From CAG-791 sp000431495 (GTDB taxonomy: Bacteria; Bacillota; Clostridia; Lachnospirales; Lachnospiraceae), in NCBI GenBank assembly GCA_052117605.1, contig JBQKIT010000001.1: a stretch of 64,000 nucleotides of DNA; one strand, given 5' to 3'. A program made the position numbers and the translations under genes. This document shows, in pieces, positions 1 to 7,350 of the stretch. The notes beneath the pieces are model-generated. The model was not told the origin of the DNA, did not search any database, and worked only from the letters and a program-made list of their open reading frames with translations. Numbering within the stretch: position 1 is the first letter of the stretch; each line of letters begins with the position of its first letter.

Positions 1-126
1 CATATCGGAAGCTGTGTATGGAACATTTGTTTTGCTATACTTTTATCTGTAGAAAATACAGGCAGAATGATCGGGAGACAAAATCTCTTCGATGACAAGG
101 CTTCTGTAACAGAGAGGAGAACTGCG

Positions 127-903
127 ATGGCTCATACTCTGATTGGCATCATACCGGCACTTATCTGCGTGGCCTATGGAATCTGCATTCTGTGCGTGGG
201 TTCGGGTTCAGGATTTTTTCTCGTGTGGTTTCTTCTGGCCGCAGTGATTCTCCTGCAGACGTTTCTGCCTGCATTGCCGGAGGCATACGCTGTATGGATC
301 CATGCGGCACGTATTCTTCTCCGGCTGTTCCGGATCCTGTTTGCAGTGGTGGTTGGTATCACGTGGCTCCTGATCGGAACGCAGTTTTCTGCAAAGGGTG
401 ACGCCAATCTGGATTACATGATCGTACTCGGCTCACAGGTGAGAGCCGATGGACCTGCGGTCATAACAAAATATCGTCTGGACAGAGCAAGGGAATATCT
501 GAAGGACCATCCGGAGACCGTATGCATTGTTTCGGGCGGTCAGGGGAAGAACGAGCCGGCGCCGGAAGCCGTCATCATGAAACAATACCTAGTCCAAAAA
601 GGAATTCCGGAAGAACAGATTCTTACGGAGGACCGCTCGCTCAATACGATAGAAAATATCCGGAACAGCAAAGCGATGATTCTGAAACAGAAGAGCGCGG
701 AAGAAAACGGGGAAATCGAGGACCGTGTCGGCATTGTAACCAATAATTTCCATGTATTTCGAGGCGTCATGCTGGCGCGTCATGCCGGATTTCGGAAGGT
801 TTCCGGGATTGCGGCATATACCAATCCGTTCTATCTTCCGAATAACATGCTCCGGGAAACCTGCGGAATTCTGAAGGATTTTCTGTGCGGAAACTTCCTG
901 TAG
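127..903 (+). CDS. YdcF/SanA-like DUF218 membrane protein
   Basis: A 258-residue protein with about three hydrophobic segments in the first 95 residues, followed by a DUF218 (YdcF/SanA-type) domain on the far side of the membrane. Family hallmarks are the IVLGSQV strand, the SGGQG turn, the conserved acidic EDRSLNT segment and the late TNNFHVFR block. DUF218 proteins are linked to envelope integrity, but their reaction is unknown. The ATG at 127 is chosen over the in-frame ATG at 67 because AGAGGAG lies seven bases before it and the protein then starts at the first membrane segment. An extended -10 (TG-C-TATACT, 33-41) could drive it. Family assignment is firm; substrate unknown. Confidence 0.8.
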   Translation: MAHTLIGIIPALICVAYGICILCVGSGSGFFLVWFLLAAVILLQTFLPALPEAYAVWIHAARILLRLFRILFAVVVGITWLLIGTQFSAKGDANLDYMIVLGSQVRADGPAVITKYRLDRAREYLKDHPETVCIVSGGQGKNEPAPEAVIMKQYLVQKGIPEEQILTEDRSLNTIENIRNSKAMILKQKSAEENGEIEDRVGIVTNNFHVFRGVMLARHAGFRKVSGIAAYTNPFYLPNNMLRETCGILKDFLCGNFL

Positions 904-921
904 GGCTGTATTCCGGGAAAA

Positions 922-953
922 GCTGTCATGACAGCCGGGATTTCTGCTATCAT
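922..953 (+). promoter_or_regulatory. Putative promoter with palindromic operator before the HIT gene
   Basis: A perfect 14-bp palindrome GCTGTCATGACAGC (922-935) contains a possible -35 (TGTCAT, 925-930). A -10 TATCAT preceded by TG follows after 17 bases (948-953). The arrangement fits a repressor site over a promoter for the HIT gene, though the palindrome could also just be a weak terminator stem of the upstream gene. Confidence 0.35.
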
Positions 954-994
954 AGAATCTACTCTGAAAAGAGAAAAGAGGAGGACAAAAAACA

Positions 995-1420
995 ATGGTA
1001 GATCAGAACTGTGCATATTGTATGGAAGGTGAACTGGTTGCAGCATTCGGAATTAAAATTTGCGAGCTTGAAAGCTGCAAGGTATATCTGTTCAAAGAGC
1101 AGAGCCACCCGGGCCGTGTCATCGTAGCGCACAAGAAGCATGTCAGCGAGATTACAGAGCTCACCGCAGAGGAAAGAGCTGCTTAAATCGAAGACATCAA
1201 TAAAGTGGCTGCAGCAATGCATGAGATTTTCCATCCGGATAAGGTGAATTACGGGGCATATGGAGATACCGGACATCATCTTCATTTCCATCTGGTGCCG
1301 AAGTACAAAGACGGTTATGAATGGGGCGGCGTGTTTGCCATGAACCCCGGAGAGAAGACTCTGACAGAGGAAGCCTATCAGGAAATGGTTGAGAAGTACC
1401 GCAAGGCGCTGGCACAATAA
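995..1420 (+). pseudogene. HIT-family hydrolase interrupted by an in-frame TAA
   Basis: One frame encodes a full-length histidine-triad (HIT) protein of about 141 codons, but codon 64 (1184-1186) is TAA. Before the stop lie the N-terminal CAYCMEGE and the HPGRVIVAHKKHV strand; after it, without a frame change, come VNYGAYGDTGHHLHFHLVPK with the HxHxHxx nucleotide-binding motif and a normal C terminus. From memory of relatives the stopped position is usually Tyr or Phe (ERAAY), one base from TAA. HIT enzymes cleave nucleotide phosphoramidates or dinucleoside polyphosphates. A strong GAGGAGG site precedes the ATG. Without readthrough only a 63-residue fragment lacking the active site would be made. 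A base error in the assembly cannot be excluded. Confidence 0.75.
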
Positions 1421-1477
1421 GGACGAAGCGAGAAAAGCACCGGAGAAGATAACGGGACCGTTTCGGAGAATACAGCG

Positions 1478-1508
1478 AGGGAAGCTCTTAGCGAGCTTCC
1501 CTTGTTTT
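1478..1508. terminator. Bidirectional terminator between the HIT gene and tetR
   Basis: A 10-bp stem (AGGGAAGCTC, 1478-1487, with GAGCTTCCCT, 1493-1502), a 5-base loop and a T-rich tail on the plus strand. It lies between convergent genes, and the last codons of the TetR gene are inside the stem. Confidence 0.75.
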
Positions 1509-2048
1509 GATTTCGATCATCAGTGTCTGCTGCGTGGAAGCAGGCATCATTTCCCGGAGCATTTCGGCAAGTTGCTGCGGTGTTTCACGGAAGCCTCGTC
1601 CGATCCATTCGTCCAGGAGTCCGAACAGGCCATAGGAATAAAAGCGGGCCTCATAGGCTTGTGCCGGTGTCGTTTCGCTTTTTGCGGACATGACATGACA
1701 GAACGCATCATAGACGCAGGGAAGCTGCTCTGCATGGTAGATTGTCTCCAGCACAGGCTGGATCGAGGCGTTGAAGGCGAAAAAGTCCTCCACGTTCTCA
1801 GCCGTGTAGCGGCGGCAGTCCCTCATGCCGTGCTCACCGGCCCATTGATACCACAGAAGGACCAGCTTGAAGGTCAGAGCCTCATCCTTGCTTTCAAAAT
1901 TCCGGAACCACGTGGAGCGGTTGACGCCGGCGGCTTCCGTGATTTCCGTCACTGTAATTTTCTCAAAAGACTTTTCCTTCATGGCACGAAGAAGCGCATC
2001 GGCCATACACTCCTTCAGTAAATCAGATGTTCTCGGACTTGCTCCCAT
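1488..2048 (-). CDS. TetR-family transcriptional regulator
   Basis: A 186-residue TetR/AcrR-type repressor. The N-terminal DNA-binding domain (about residues 8-55) shows the family pattern: LLRAMKEKSFEKITVTEITEAAGV followed by NRSTWFRNFESKDE, where most relatives have the TFYxHFxSK recognition helix. The rest is a helical ligand-binding domain. The start at 2048 has AGGAGAG in front; an upstream in-frame ATG at 2093 lacks a site. It is divergent from degV, and the intergenic region holds a 16-bp inverted repeat over the likely degV promoter, so repression of degV is a reasonable inference. The ligand cannot be read from sequence. Confidence 0.88.
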   Translation of the reverse strand: MGASPRTSDLLKECMADALLRAMKEKSFEKITVTEITEAAGVNRSTWFRNFESKDEALTFKLVLLWYQWAGEHGMRDCRRYTAENVEDFFAFNASIQPVLETIYHAEQLPCVYDAFCHVMSAKSETTPAQAYEARFYSYGLFGLLDEWIGRGFRETPQQLAEMLREMMPASTQQTLMIEIKTREAR

Positions 2049-2140
2049 CGATCTCTCCTTCTGAATTCCGATATTCCTTCCGATCTCTTGCATAAATCAG
2101 AAAGATCACATAGAATGCTTAGAGCAACAAACGTCGCACA

Positions 2141-2169
2141 TTGCATCAGATGATGCATTTTAGTAATGA
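2141..2169 (+). promoter_or_regulatory. degV promoter with candidate TetR operator
   Basis: A perfect inverted repeat TGCATCA-GA-TGATGCA (2142-2157) overlies a -35-like TTGCAT (2141-2146); a -10-like TAATGA (2164-2169) follows after 17 bases. The position between divergent tetR and degV suggests an operator used by the neighbouring repressor. Confidence 0.5.
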
Positions 2170-2232
2170 TAAATTGTGAAGGAACCGAAGTCAAGACAGA
2201 AGAGCGATTGACAGACAGAAGGGACATGGACC

Positions 2233-3072
2233 ATGGAAAGAACGGCAGTTATCACAGCAGATTCGTCTGCAAACCTGTTTTCGGCAAAGGACGCAGAATA
2301 TGTTTCTGTTCCTTTGAGAATTATTACTGACGTGAAAGAGTACACCGATGATGAGAAGCTGGACGTACCCGGAATGCTGAACGATCTGAAGCACTATAAG
2401 GGAAAATCCAGCACGGCCTGCCCAAGTGTCGGAGACTGGCTGAAGGCCTTTGGGGATGCGGACGAGGTGTACGGCGTTTCCATCACCAGCCGTCTCTCCG
2501 GCTGCCACAATGCGGCTTGTATTGCAGCGAAGGATTACGAGGAGATGTATCCGGGACGCAAGGTGTTTATTCTGGATTCCCTTTCAACCGGTCCTGAGAT
2601 GGAGCTCATCATTGAGAAGTATAAGAAGCTGATTGGACGAGGGCTGCCCTTTGAGGAAATCTGCGGAGAAATCCAGAGGTATGCGGCAAGGACGCATCTG
2701 ATCTTCTCGCTGGAATCTCTCACGAATTTTGTCCGGAACGGACGTGTCAGCCCGGCGGTAGCTGCGGCCGCAAATCTTCTCAGCATCCGCATTGTAGGAA
2801 GAGCCAGCAGCGAGGGTGAGCTTGAGCCGATTTATAAGAGCAGAGGGGAAAAGCGTGCAATCAGCCAGCTCTATGAGGTTATGAAGGAGAATGGCTATGA
2901 AGGCGGCAAGGTTCGTATCCGCCACTCAGATAACGAAAACGCAGCACAGAAGCTTGCAGAGCTGATCCGGGCCGATTTTCCGGAGTGTGACCTGCAGATT
3001 GGGAGGAACAATGGCCTTTGCTCCTATTATGCGGAGAAGGGCGGAATTCTGGTCGGGTATGAAGGCAATTGA
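2233..3072 (+). CDS. DegV family fatty-acid-binding protein
   Basis: A 279-residue DegV (FakB-type) protein. Members bind a fatty acid and present it to the kinase FakA for acyl-phosphate synthesis. Visible family features are the N-terminal ITADSSANL, the KSSTACPSVGDW loop, the ISSRLSG-like segment VSITSRLSGCHNA, and the SLESLTNFVRNGRVSP helix that lines the lipid pocket. Length matches the family. No FakA-like DAK gene is in the window. The gene starts 184 bp from divergent tetR and probably answers to it, which would make uptake or handling of exogenous fatty acids inducible. Confidence 0.88.
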   Translation: MERTAVITADSSANLFSAKDAEYVSVPLRIITDVKEYTDDEKLDVPGMLNDLKHYKGKSSTACPSVGDWLKAFGDADEVYGVSITSRLSGCHNAACIAAKDYEEMYPGRKVFILDSLSTGPEMELIIEKYKKLIGRGLPFEEICGEIQRYAARTHLIFSLESLTNFVRNGRVSPAVAAAANLLSIRIVGRASSEGELEPIYKSRGEKRAISQLYEVMKENGYEGGKVRIRHSDNENAAQKLAELIRADFPECDLQIGRNNGLCSYYAEKGGILVGYEGN

Positions 3073-3168
3073 TTCGAAGGTCTGCTAGAATAGAAGCATC
3101 TGATCAAGCGAAAACGGATCAAAAAAAATCAGGTGGAATCGAGCAGGGCGAAAGGACAATCCGGCGGC

Positions 3169-3696
3169 ATGGGAAAGAAATCAGTCAAAGAAGACAAAAG
3201 CATCTATCAGCTGGCCCGCGAGGAAGCGGACATGACGAGGGCGGAGGCGAGCGAAGCCATGGATTTTGTCTCCGAGAGCCGGATTGAGAAATACGAGAGC
3301 GGGCGTTCTCCGGTGCAGCCGGAGGAGGTTCTGGCGATGGCAAGAGCCTACAAAAAGCCAGGGCTTTGCAATTACTATTGCTCGCATGAGTGCCCGATCG
3401 GTCAGGAATACGTTCCGGAGGTCGAGGTGAAGGAGCTGGCGCAGATCGTGCTGAAGACGCTCTCGAGCATGAATTCGCTGGAAAAGGCGAAGGACCGGCT
3501 GATTGAGATCACGGCTGACGGAGAAATCTCTGACGATGAGCTCATGGATTTTGCCAGAATTGAGGAGGGCATTGATCAGATCTCCCGGGCAGCCGATTCC
3601 TTATCGTTGTGGGTGGAGAATACGATTGCATCCGGAAAGCTCCGAAAGGACAAGCTGGAGAAGGCCAGAGAGACCATTCAGAAAGAGGAGACCTGA
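3169..3696 (+). CDS. Helix-turn-helix (XRE-like) protein with Cys motif
   Basis: A 175-residue cytosolic protein. Residues about 10-60 form an XRE-type helix-turn-helix: IYQLAREEADMTRAEASEAM, then IEKYESGRSPVQPEEVLAMARAY. Directly after it sits a short Cys cluster, CNYYCSHECPIG, followed by a long helical region rich in charged residues. The ATG at 3169 is preferred over 3133 because AAAGGA lies upstream and the HTH begins soon after. A TGCTAGAAT extended -10 near 3090 is a likely promoter. It heads a run with the next two small genes, a grouping I recall from other Clostridia. Function unknown; the HTH may sense something through its Cys residues. Confidence 0.7.
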   Translation: MGKKSVKEDKSIYQLAREEADMTRAEASEAMDFVSESRIEKYESGRSPVQPEEVLAMARAYKKPGLCNYYCSHECPIGQEYVPEVEVKELAQIVLKTLSSMNSLEKAKDRLIEITADGEISDDELMDFARIEEGIDQISRAADSLSLWVENTIASGKLRKDKLEKARETIQKEET

Positions 3697-3905
3697 CCAC
3701 GAGGCACGATGTGCCGTGATGACATCCTGTTCTAATTCGCCCAAACAGAGGAATAAGAGCATATTTTTCTCCAAAGGAGAACTGTAATCAAACAGGGGCA
3801 TATCCTAGAATAGAACCAACTTGAACAGAAAGCATAGCAAACAGCCCGGAGGGAACCGTTTCATGGAGATCCTTCCGGATGTTTGAGAAAGAAAGAGGTG
3901 GAGAA

Positions 3906-4127
3906 ATGCTGAGTTTGCTGATTGTTATTCTGGTTATGGTTGTTTTATTTAAGGTGACCGGTTTCTTGTTTCATATTGCCGGAAAGCTCCTTGGCGGGAT
4001 CTTTGGAATCATCGGATGGCTGATCCTTGGCGGGCTGGCGATATCGGTGTTCGGCCTTGCATTGTTCGTCTTTCCGATTATTCTGATTGTCGGGATTGTC
4101 GCACTGGCAGTCGCAGCGGCGCGGTAA
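3906..4127 (+). CDS. Small Gly-rich membrane protein
   Basis: A 73-residue protein that is almost entirely hydrophobic: a first segment LLIVILVMVVLFKVTG, a Gly-rich middle (GKLLGGIFGIIG) and a second long segment ending ALAVAAAR. Two or three membrane passes are likely. The start at 3906 has AGGTGG seven bases upstream; the longer in-frame start at 3879 adds only charged residues. It lies between the HTH gene and the helical protein at 4198. A second CTAGAAT -10-like box near 3803 suggests it may have its own promoter. No function is assigned. Confidence 0.65.
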   Translation: MLSLLIVILVMVVLFKVTGFLFHIAGKLLGGIFGIIGWLILGGLAISVFGLALFVFPIILIVGIVALAVAAAR

Positions 4128-4197
4128 CAGAAAGCAGCGATGCGGCAGCAGAAAGCAACAGTGCACGAACATGAATCGGCAAGAGGAGGGAAATGCC

Positions 4198-4623
4198 ATG
4201 TATGAAGTATATGACAGACAAAAGGAAATCGGGGAAGCCATCCGCGCCGGGGAAAGGGCTCTGGGAAGTCTTCGGGATGCAGAGCGACAGCTGAACAGTG
4301 CCGGAAACTGGGGGCTGCTTGATATCTTTGGCGGAGACACGGTTTCAGGACTGATGAAGCATCTGAAGATCAACAACGCCAGCAAATGCGTTGAGAGTGC
4401 AAGAAGAGATCTGGAGGTCTTCCGGGATGAGCTGGGAGATATTCAGGACATTGAGAATCTGAATGTGGATGTGGGCGGATTTCTGACCTTTGCAGACTTT
4501 TTCTTCGATGGATTTCTGGCCGACATCTTTGTCCAGTCGAAGATTGGTGATGGCAAGAAGCAGGTTCAGGAAGCCATCCGGAGAGTGGAGGATATTCTCC
4601 GAACGCTGCGGGCGGCACGGTAA
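4198..4623 (+). CDS. Conserved helical protein of unknown function
   Basis: A 141-residue soluble protein, mostly helical with a coiled-coil character: an N-terminal helix (EIGEAIRAGERALGSLRDAE), the conserved-looking NWGLLDIFGGDTVSGLMKH, and a second half with LTFADFFFDGFLADIFVQSK and a final long helix. I recall similar proteins from Clostridia next to small HTH and membrane proteins, with no known function. The ATG at 4198 follows GAGGAGGG; the start listed further upstream at 4087 would overlap the previous gene. A strong terminator at 4712-4779 ends the unit, so the three genes plausibly work together. Confidence 0.65.
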   Translation: MYEVYDRQKEIGEAIRAGERALGSLRDAERQLNSAGNWGLLDIFGGDTVSGLMKHLKINNASKCVESARRDLEVFRDELGDIQDIENLNVDVGGFLTFADFFFDGFLADIFVQSKIGDGKKQVQEAIRRVEDILRTLRAAR

Positions 4624-4711
4624 CCGTACCATAAATAACGTGATCGCACAGACAACGATTTATCAAAGTTCTATTGAATAATCAACAATCACCCTTTAAA
4701 CTGCGATTGGT

Positions 4712-4779
4712 AAAAGCCTTTATTTTGAGATGTTGCCGGGCGTTAAGCCCGGCAAGTGCCCGAATAAAGGCCTTTTTTT
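4712..4779 (+). terminator. Nested rho-independent terminator
   Basis: Perfect inner stem TTGCCGGGC / GCCCGGCAA (4733-4741, 4747-4755) within an outer pairing of AAAGCCTTTATT with AATAAAGGCCTTT, followed by a run of T. It closes the transcript of the gene ending at 4623. Confidence 0.85.
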
Positions 4780-4800
4780 GTGTGTGGAAGGTCGGATGCA

Positions 4801-5605
4801 ATGAATAAGCACGAACATGCAATGATCAGAAGACGGAGTATGCTGCTGACTGTCACGGTGCTGCTGTGCATCGCAGCAGGAAGTCTTCGCTACTATACCC
4901 TGGTGACGCAGACAGTATACGAGGAGAGTGTTTCGCATCTGAGAGAGCTCCTGCATCAGACCGGTACCGTGCTGAACGGGTTTGTGGAGCACAACATGAC
5001 CTATCTGCACATGCGGTCGATCTCGATACAGGAGATAGATGAGGATGAGGACATTCAGCAATATCTGGAGAAGGTGGAGCGGCTGGAAGGGATTCAGAAT
5101 GAGGAGCATCGGTCTTGGTATGTCAATTTCAAAGAATCTCGTGGAAATGATGGGCGGCACCATTGAAGTGTAGAGCGAACAAGGCAAGGGAACGGAGTTT
5201 ATGATTCGCATTCCGATGCGAGTTTGCGGCGAAGAGAAGCCGGCTGACCATTGCTCCGGTGAGAAGCGGATGGATCACGATTTCGAAAGGCCGTCGGCTG
5301 ACAGGAGGGAGGAGACATTTTCACCCATGACTGCCGGTAATGATTTCTCCGGCAGACATGTTCTGCTTGTTGAAGATAATGAACTGAACCGTGAAATCGC
5401 AACGGCGATCCTCCGGGGATATGGTTTCGAGGTGGATATCGCCGAAAATGGTGCCATTGCGGTGGAAAAGGTGCAGAGTGCTGCACCTGATATCTATGAT
5501 ATCGTGCTGATGGATGTTCTGATGCAGGTTATGGACGGATTTCTTTCGAAGCCGATCGATATTGATGAGCTTTGGAAGACCCTGCGGCGTCTGCTGCAGG
5601 ATTGA
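4801..5605 (+). pseudogene. Remnant of a hybrid sensor histidine kinase
   Basis: Three pieces of one hybrid kinase are left. 4801-5110 encodes the N terminus: a signal-anchor (MLLTVTVLLCIAAGSLRYY) and the start of a sensor region. At about 5111 the kinase ATP-binding G2 region begins in another frame: GLGMSISKNLVEMMGGTIEV, a TAG at 5171-5173, then SEQGKGTEF. The same frame continues into a receiver domain (HVLLVEDNELNREIA, phospho-acceptor in VLMDVLMQVMDG) which jumps directly to FLSKPIDIDEL; roughly 35-40 residues of the receiver core are missing. So most of the sensor and the whole DHp/N-box part are deleted, with a frameshift, a nonsense codon and a second in-frame deletion. Not functional. 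The gene was probably about 800 or more codons. Confidence 0.85.
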
Positions 5606-5614
5606 AATCTGCCG

Positions 5615-6448
5615 TCAGGATTTGCTGACCGTGAAGAGCACTGCAGCCAGCACAAATTCTGAAAGAGCGATCCACCCATAGGCGATGAAGCTGAAATCGA
5701 TGGCCCTTCCGATCAGCCTGCTGGTGATCTGATAAGCAGTCAGGAAGAAGAGAGCAGTCAGCGAAGCGGTGAGAACACCGCTGATGAGGCATGTGACTGC
5801 CGCATAGTGAGCACCCGTCTGCCTCCTGTTTCGCAGGAAGCCTGCTGCCAGAAGGAGAAGAACGAGCACTGCTCCGGCGATGTGGAGCCTCCTGTCGGTA
5901 AGAACACAATAGGCGGCGGGAATCATGGCGAGCCTTCCGGAGAAGGATTGCGAAAGAGACTGTACATAATAGGCGAGTGCATCCGCTGCCTCTTCGGCCT
6001 TTTCCTGCAGGCGCTCCTGAAAATCCGGAATGTCCTTCCAGTCTGCACCAAGCTGCTCCTGATACATCCTGGCCGTTTCTTCTGCAATTGCCTCTGTATA
6101 CGGAGTACTGTCGGGAAGTGCCGGACTGCCATCGAAATCAGAAGCAGAGGCTACGGCTGCCATCGCAGCATCCAGATCAGCCTCAACCAGAGCAAGGAGC
6201 GGCTTTTCTTTTCCAACTGCCTCGTTTGCGACAAAGGCGTTGTCGAAGGCATCTCCGTCGGTGTCATGGTACTCCTCGTAGGCGACATCATTCATTCTGT
6301 TTGCAAAGGCCTTGCCGATCTCCCATTGAGAGACGCCCTGGACCAGAATGGACTTGAGAGGGACAACCAGAGACAGCAGGATCATCAGAAAGCCTGCAAT
6401 CCAGTAAATCCAACGCACACCCTTTTGCTTTTTCTCTGCTGATTTCAT
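5615..6448 (-). CDS. Membrane protein of unknown function
   Basis: A 277-residue protein with one N-terminal membrane segment (IYWIAGFLMILLSLVVPL), an extracytoplasmic acidic, Ala-rich domain of about 150 residues, and three more segments near the C terminus (LHIAGAVLVLLLLAAGFL, a Leu/Thr-rich one, and a final one). No family recognised. The start at 6448 has GGAAGGGA in front; the longer in-frame starts at 6472 and 6538 lack one. It is convergent with the dead kinase and divergent from the histidine phosphatase. The externally exposed domain suggests a sensor or envelope role, but this is only inference. Confidence 0.6.
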   Translation of the reverse strand: MKSAEKKQKGVRWIYWIAGFLMILLSLVVPLKSILVQGVSQWEIGKAFANRMNDVAYEEYHDTDGDAFDNAFVANEAVGKEKPLLALVEADLDAAMAAVASASDFDGSPALPDSTPYTEAIAEETARMYQEQLGADWKDIPDFQERLQEKAEEAADALAYYVQSLSQSFSGRLAMIPAAYCVLTDRRLHIAGAVLVLLLLAAGFLRNRRQTGAHYAAVTCLISGVLTASLTALFFLTAYQITSRLIGRAIDFSFIAYGWIALSEFVLAAVLFTVSKS

Positions 6449-6600
6449 TTTTGAGGTCCCTTCCTTTGTCATATTTTTGTTCGAATGGATCGTATTTTTA
6501 TTTTCCTGAATCATAATCCGCAGCCTGCGGAATGTCAAAAAAGTTCATGGTAAAATCAATGATAGAAGACATGGATGAAGAATCAAGGAAGGCATCGGAT

Positions 6601-7149
6601 ATGGGAAAACTGTATTTTGTCCGGCACGGACAGACGGTATGGAATGTGGAAAATAAAATCTGCGGCGCATCGGAGAGTCCGCTCACAGAGCTTGGACATG
6701 AGCAGGCAAGGGAGACCGGAAGAGCGCTGAAGCAGCGAATCGATGCGGGAGAGCTTGCAATTGATGAGATTCTGGCATCACCTCTTCGGCGAGCCTATGA
6801 CACGGCGAGAGAAATTTCGGATATAACCGGAATTTCGATGAGAACAGAGACAAGGCTTTCCGAGCAGAATTTCGGAAGGTGGGAAGGAACGCCAAGAGAC
6901 GGAAAGGACTTCGCCAGGGCGAAACAGAATTTCGTTGACAGCTTCGGCGGCGGAGAGTCCATGATGCGGATGGCACAACGGATTTATAACCTGCTCGATG
7001 ATCTGAAGAAGGAGCCGGAGAAGACGTATCTTCTGGTTGCGCACAACGGAATTTCCCGGATTGTCGAGTCTTACTTCCGAGATATGACGAATGAAGAATT
7101 CGCGGCATTTGGCATCCGGAACGCCGAGGTGCGGGAATACGATCTGTGA
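6601..7149 (+). CDS. Histidine phosphatase family protein
   Basis: A 182-residue phosphoglycerate-mutase-like phosphatase. The catalytic motif is near the N terminus: LYFVRHGQTVWN (RHG, His phospho-acceptor). ASPLRRAYDTA gives the second conserved Arg; the acid residue lies in the RLSEQNFGRWEG region, and VAHNGISR carries the second catalytic His. The start at 6601 follows AGGAAGG; the longer in-frame reading from 6532 has no site and lacks family similarity. Substrate cannot be predicted. A possible small coupled ORF overlaps its stop. Confidence 0.85.
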   Translation: MGKLYFVRHGQTVWNVENKICGASESPLTELGHEQARETGRALKQRIDAGELAIDEILASPLRRAYDTAREISDITGISMRTETRLSEQNFGRWEGTPRDGKDFARAKQNFVDSFGGGESMMRMAQRIYNLLDDLKKEPEKTYLLVAHNGISRIVESYFRDMTNEEFAAFGIRNAEVREYDL

Positions 7150-7340
7150 GTTCCGTGTCAGATGGATCTTCTGGATGCGTGGTTCCCCGGACTTATGATC
7201 CTGACGGATTCTTCGGATGGAAACACGAAGACTGGAAGAACGGAGTCTGTCCGACAGACCCCGTCAGGTTTTCGGCTGCGATTGCCGAGAGGCAGCAGGA
7301 ACTGGAGAATGAAAGAGGACCGGGGGAGAGGTCCGTTTAG
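7146..7340 (+). CDS. Possible small protein coupled to the phosphatase gene
   Basis: A 64-codon frame whose GTG overlaps the phosphatase stop (GTGA at 7146-7149), typical of translational coupling. The peptide is hydrophilic with a Trp/Asp-rich centre (YDPDGFFGWKHEDWKNG) and a helical end (FSAAIAERQQELENERG). I do not recognise it. It could be a genuine small protein, the tail of a decayed gene, or chance. Apart from this the 200 bp between the phosphatase and the next gene show nothing. Confidence 0.3.
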   Translation: MSSVSDGSSGCVVPRTYDPDGFFGWKHEDWKNGVCPTDPVRFSAAIAERQQELENERGPGERSV

Positions 7341-7350
7341 AACCGTTTAC

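Noticed and set aside
1389..2021. A 210-codon plus-strand frame opposite tetR
   Set aside because: Shadow of the TetR gene; no ribosome site and overlaps the HIT end and the terminator.
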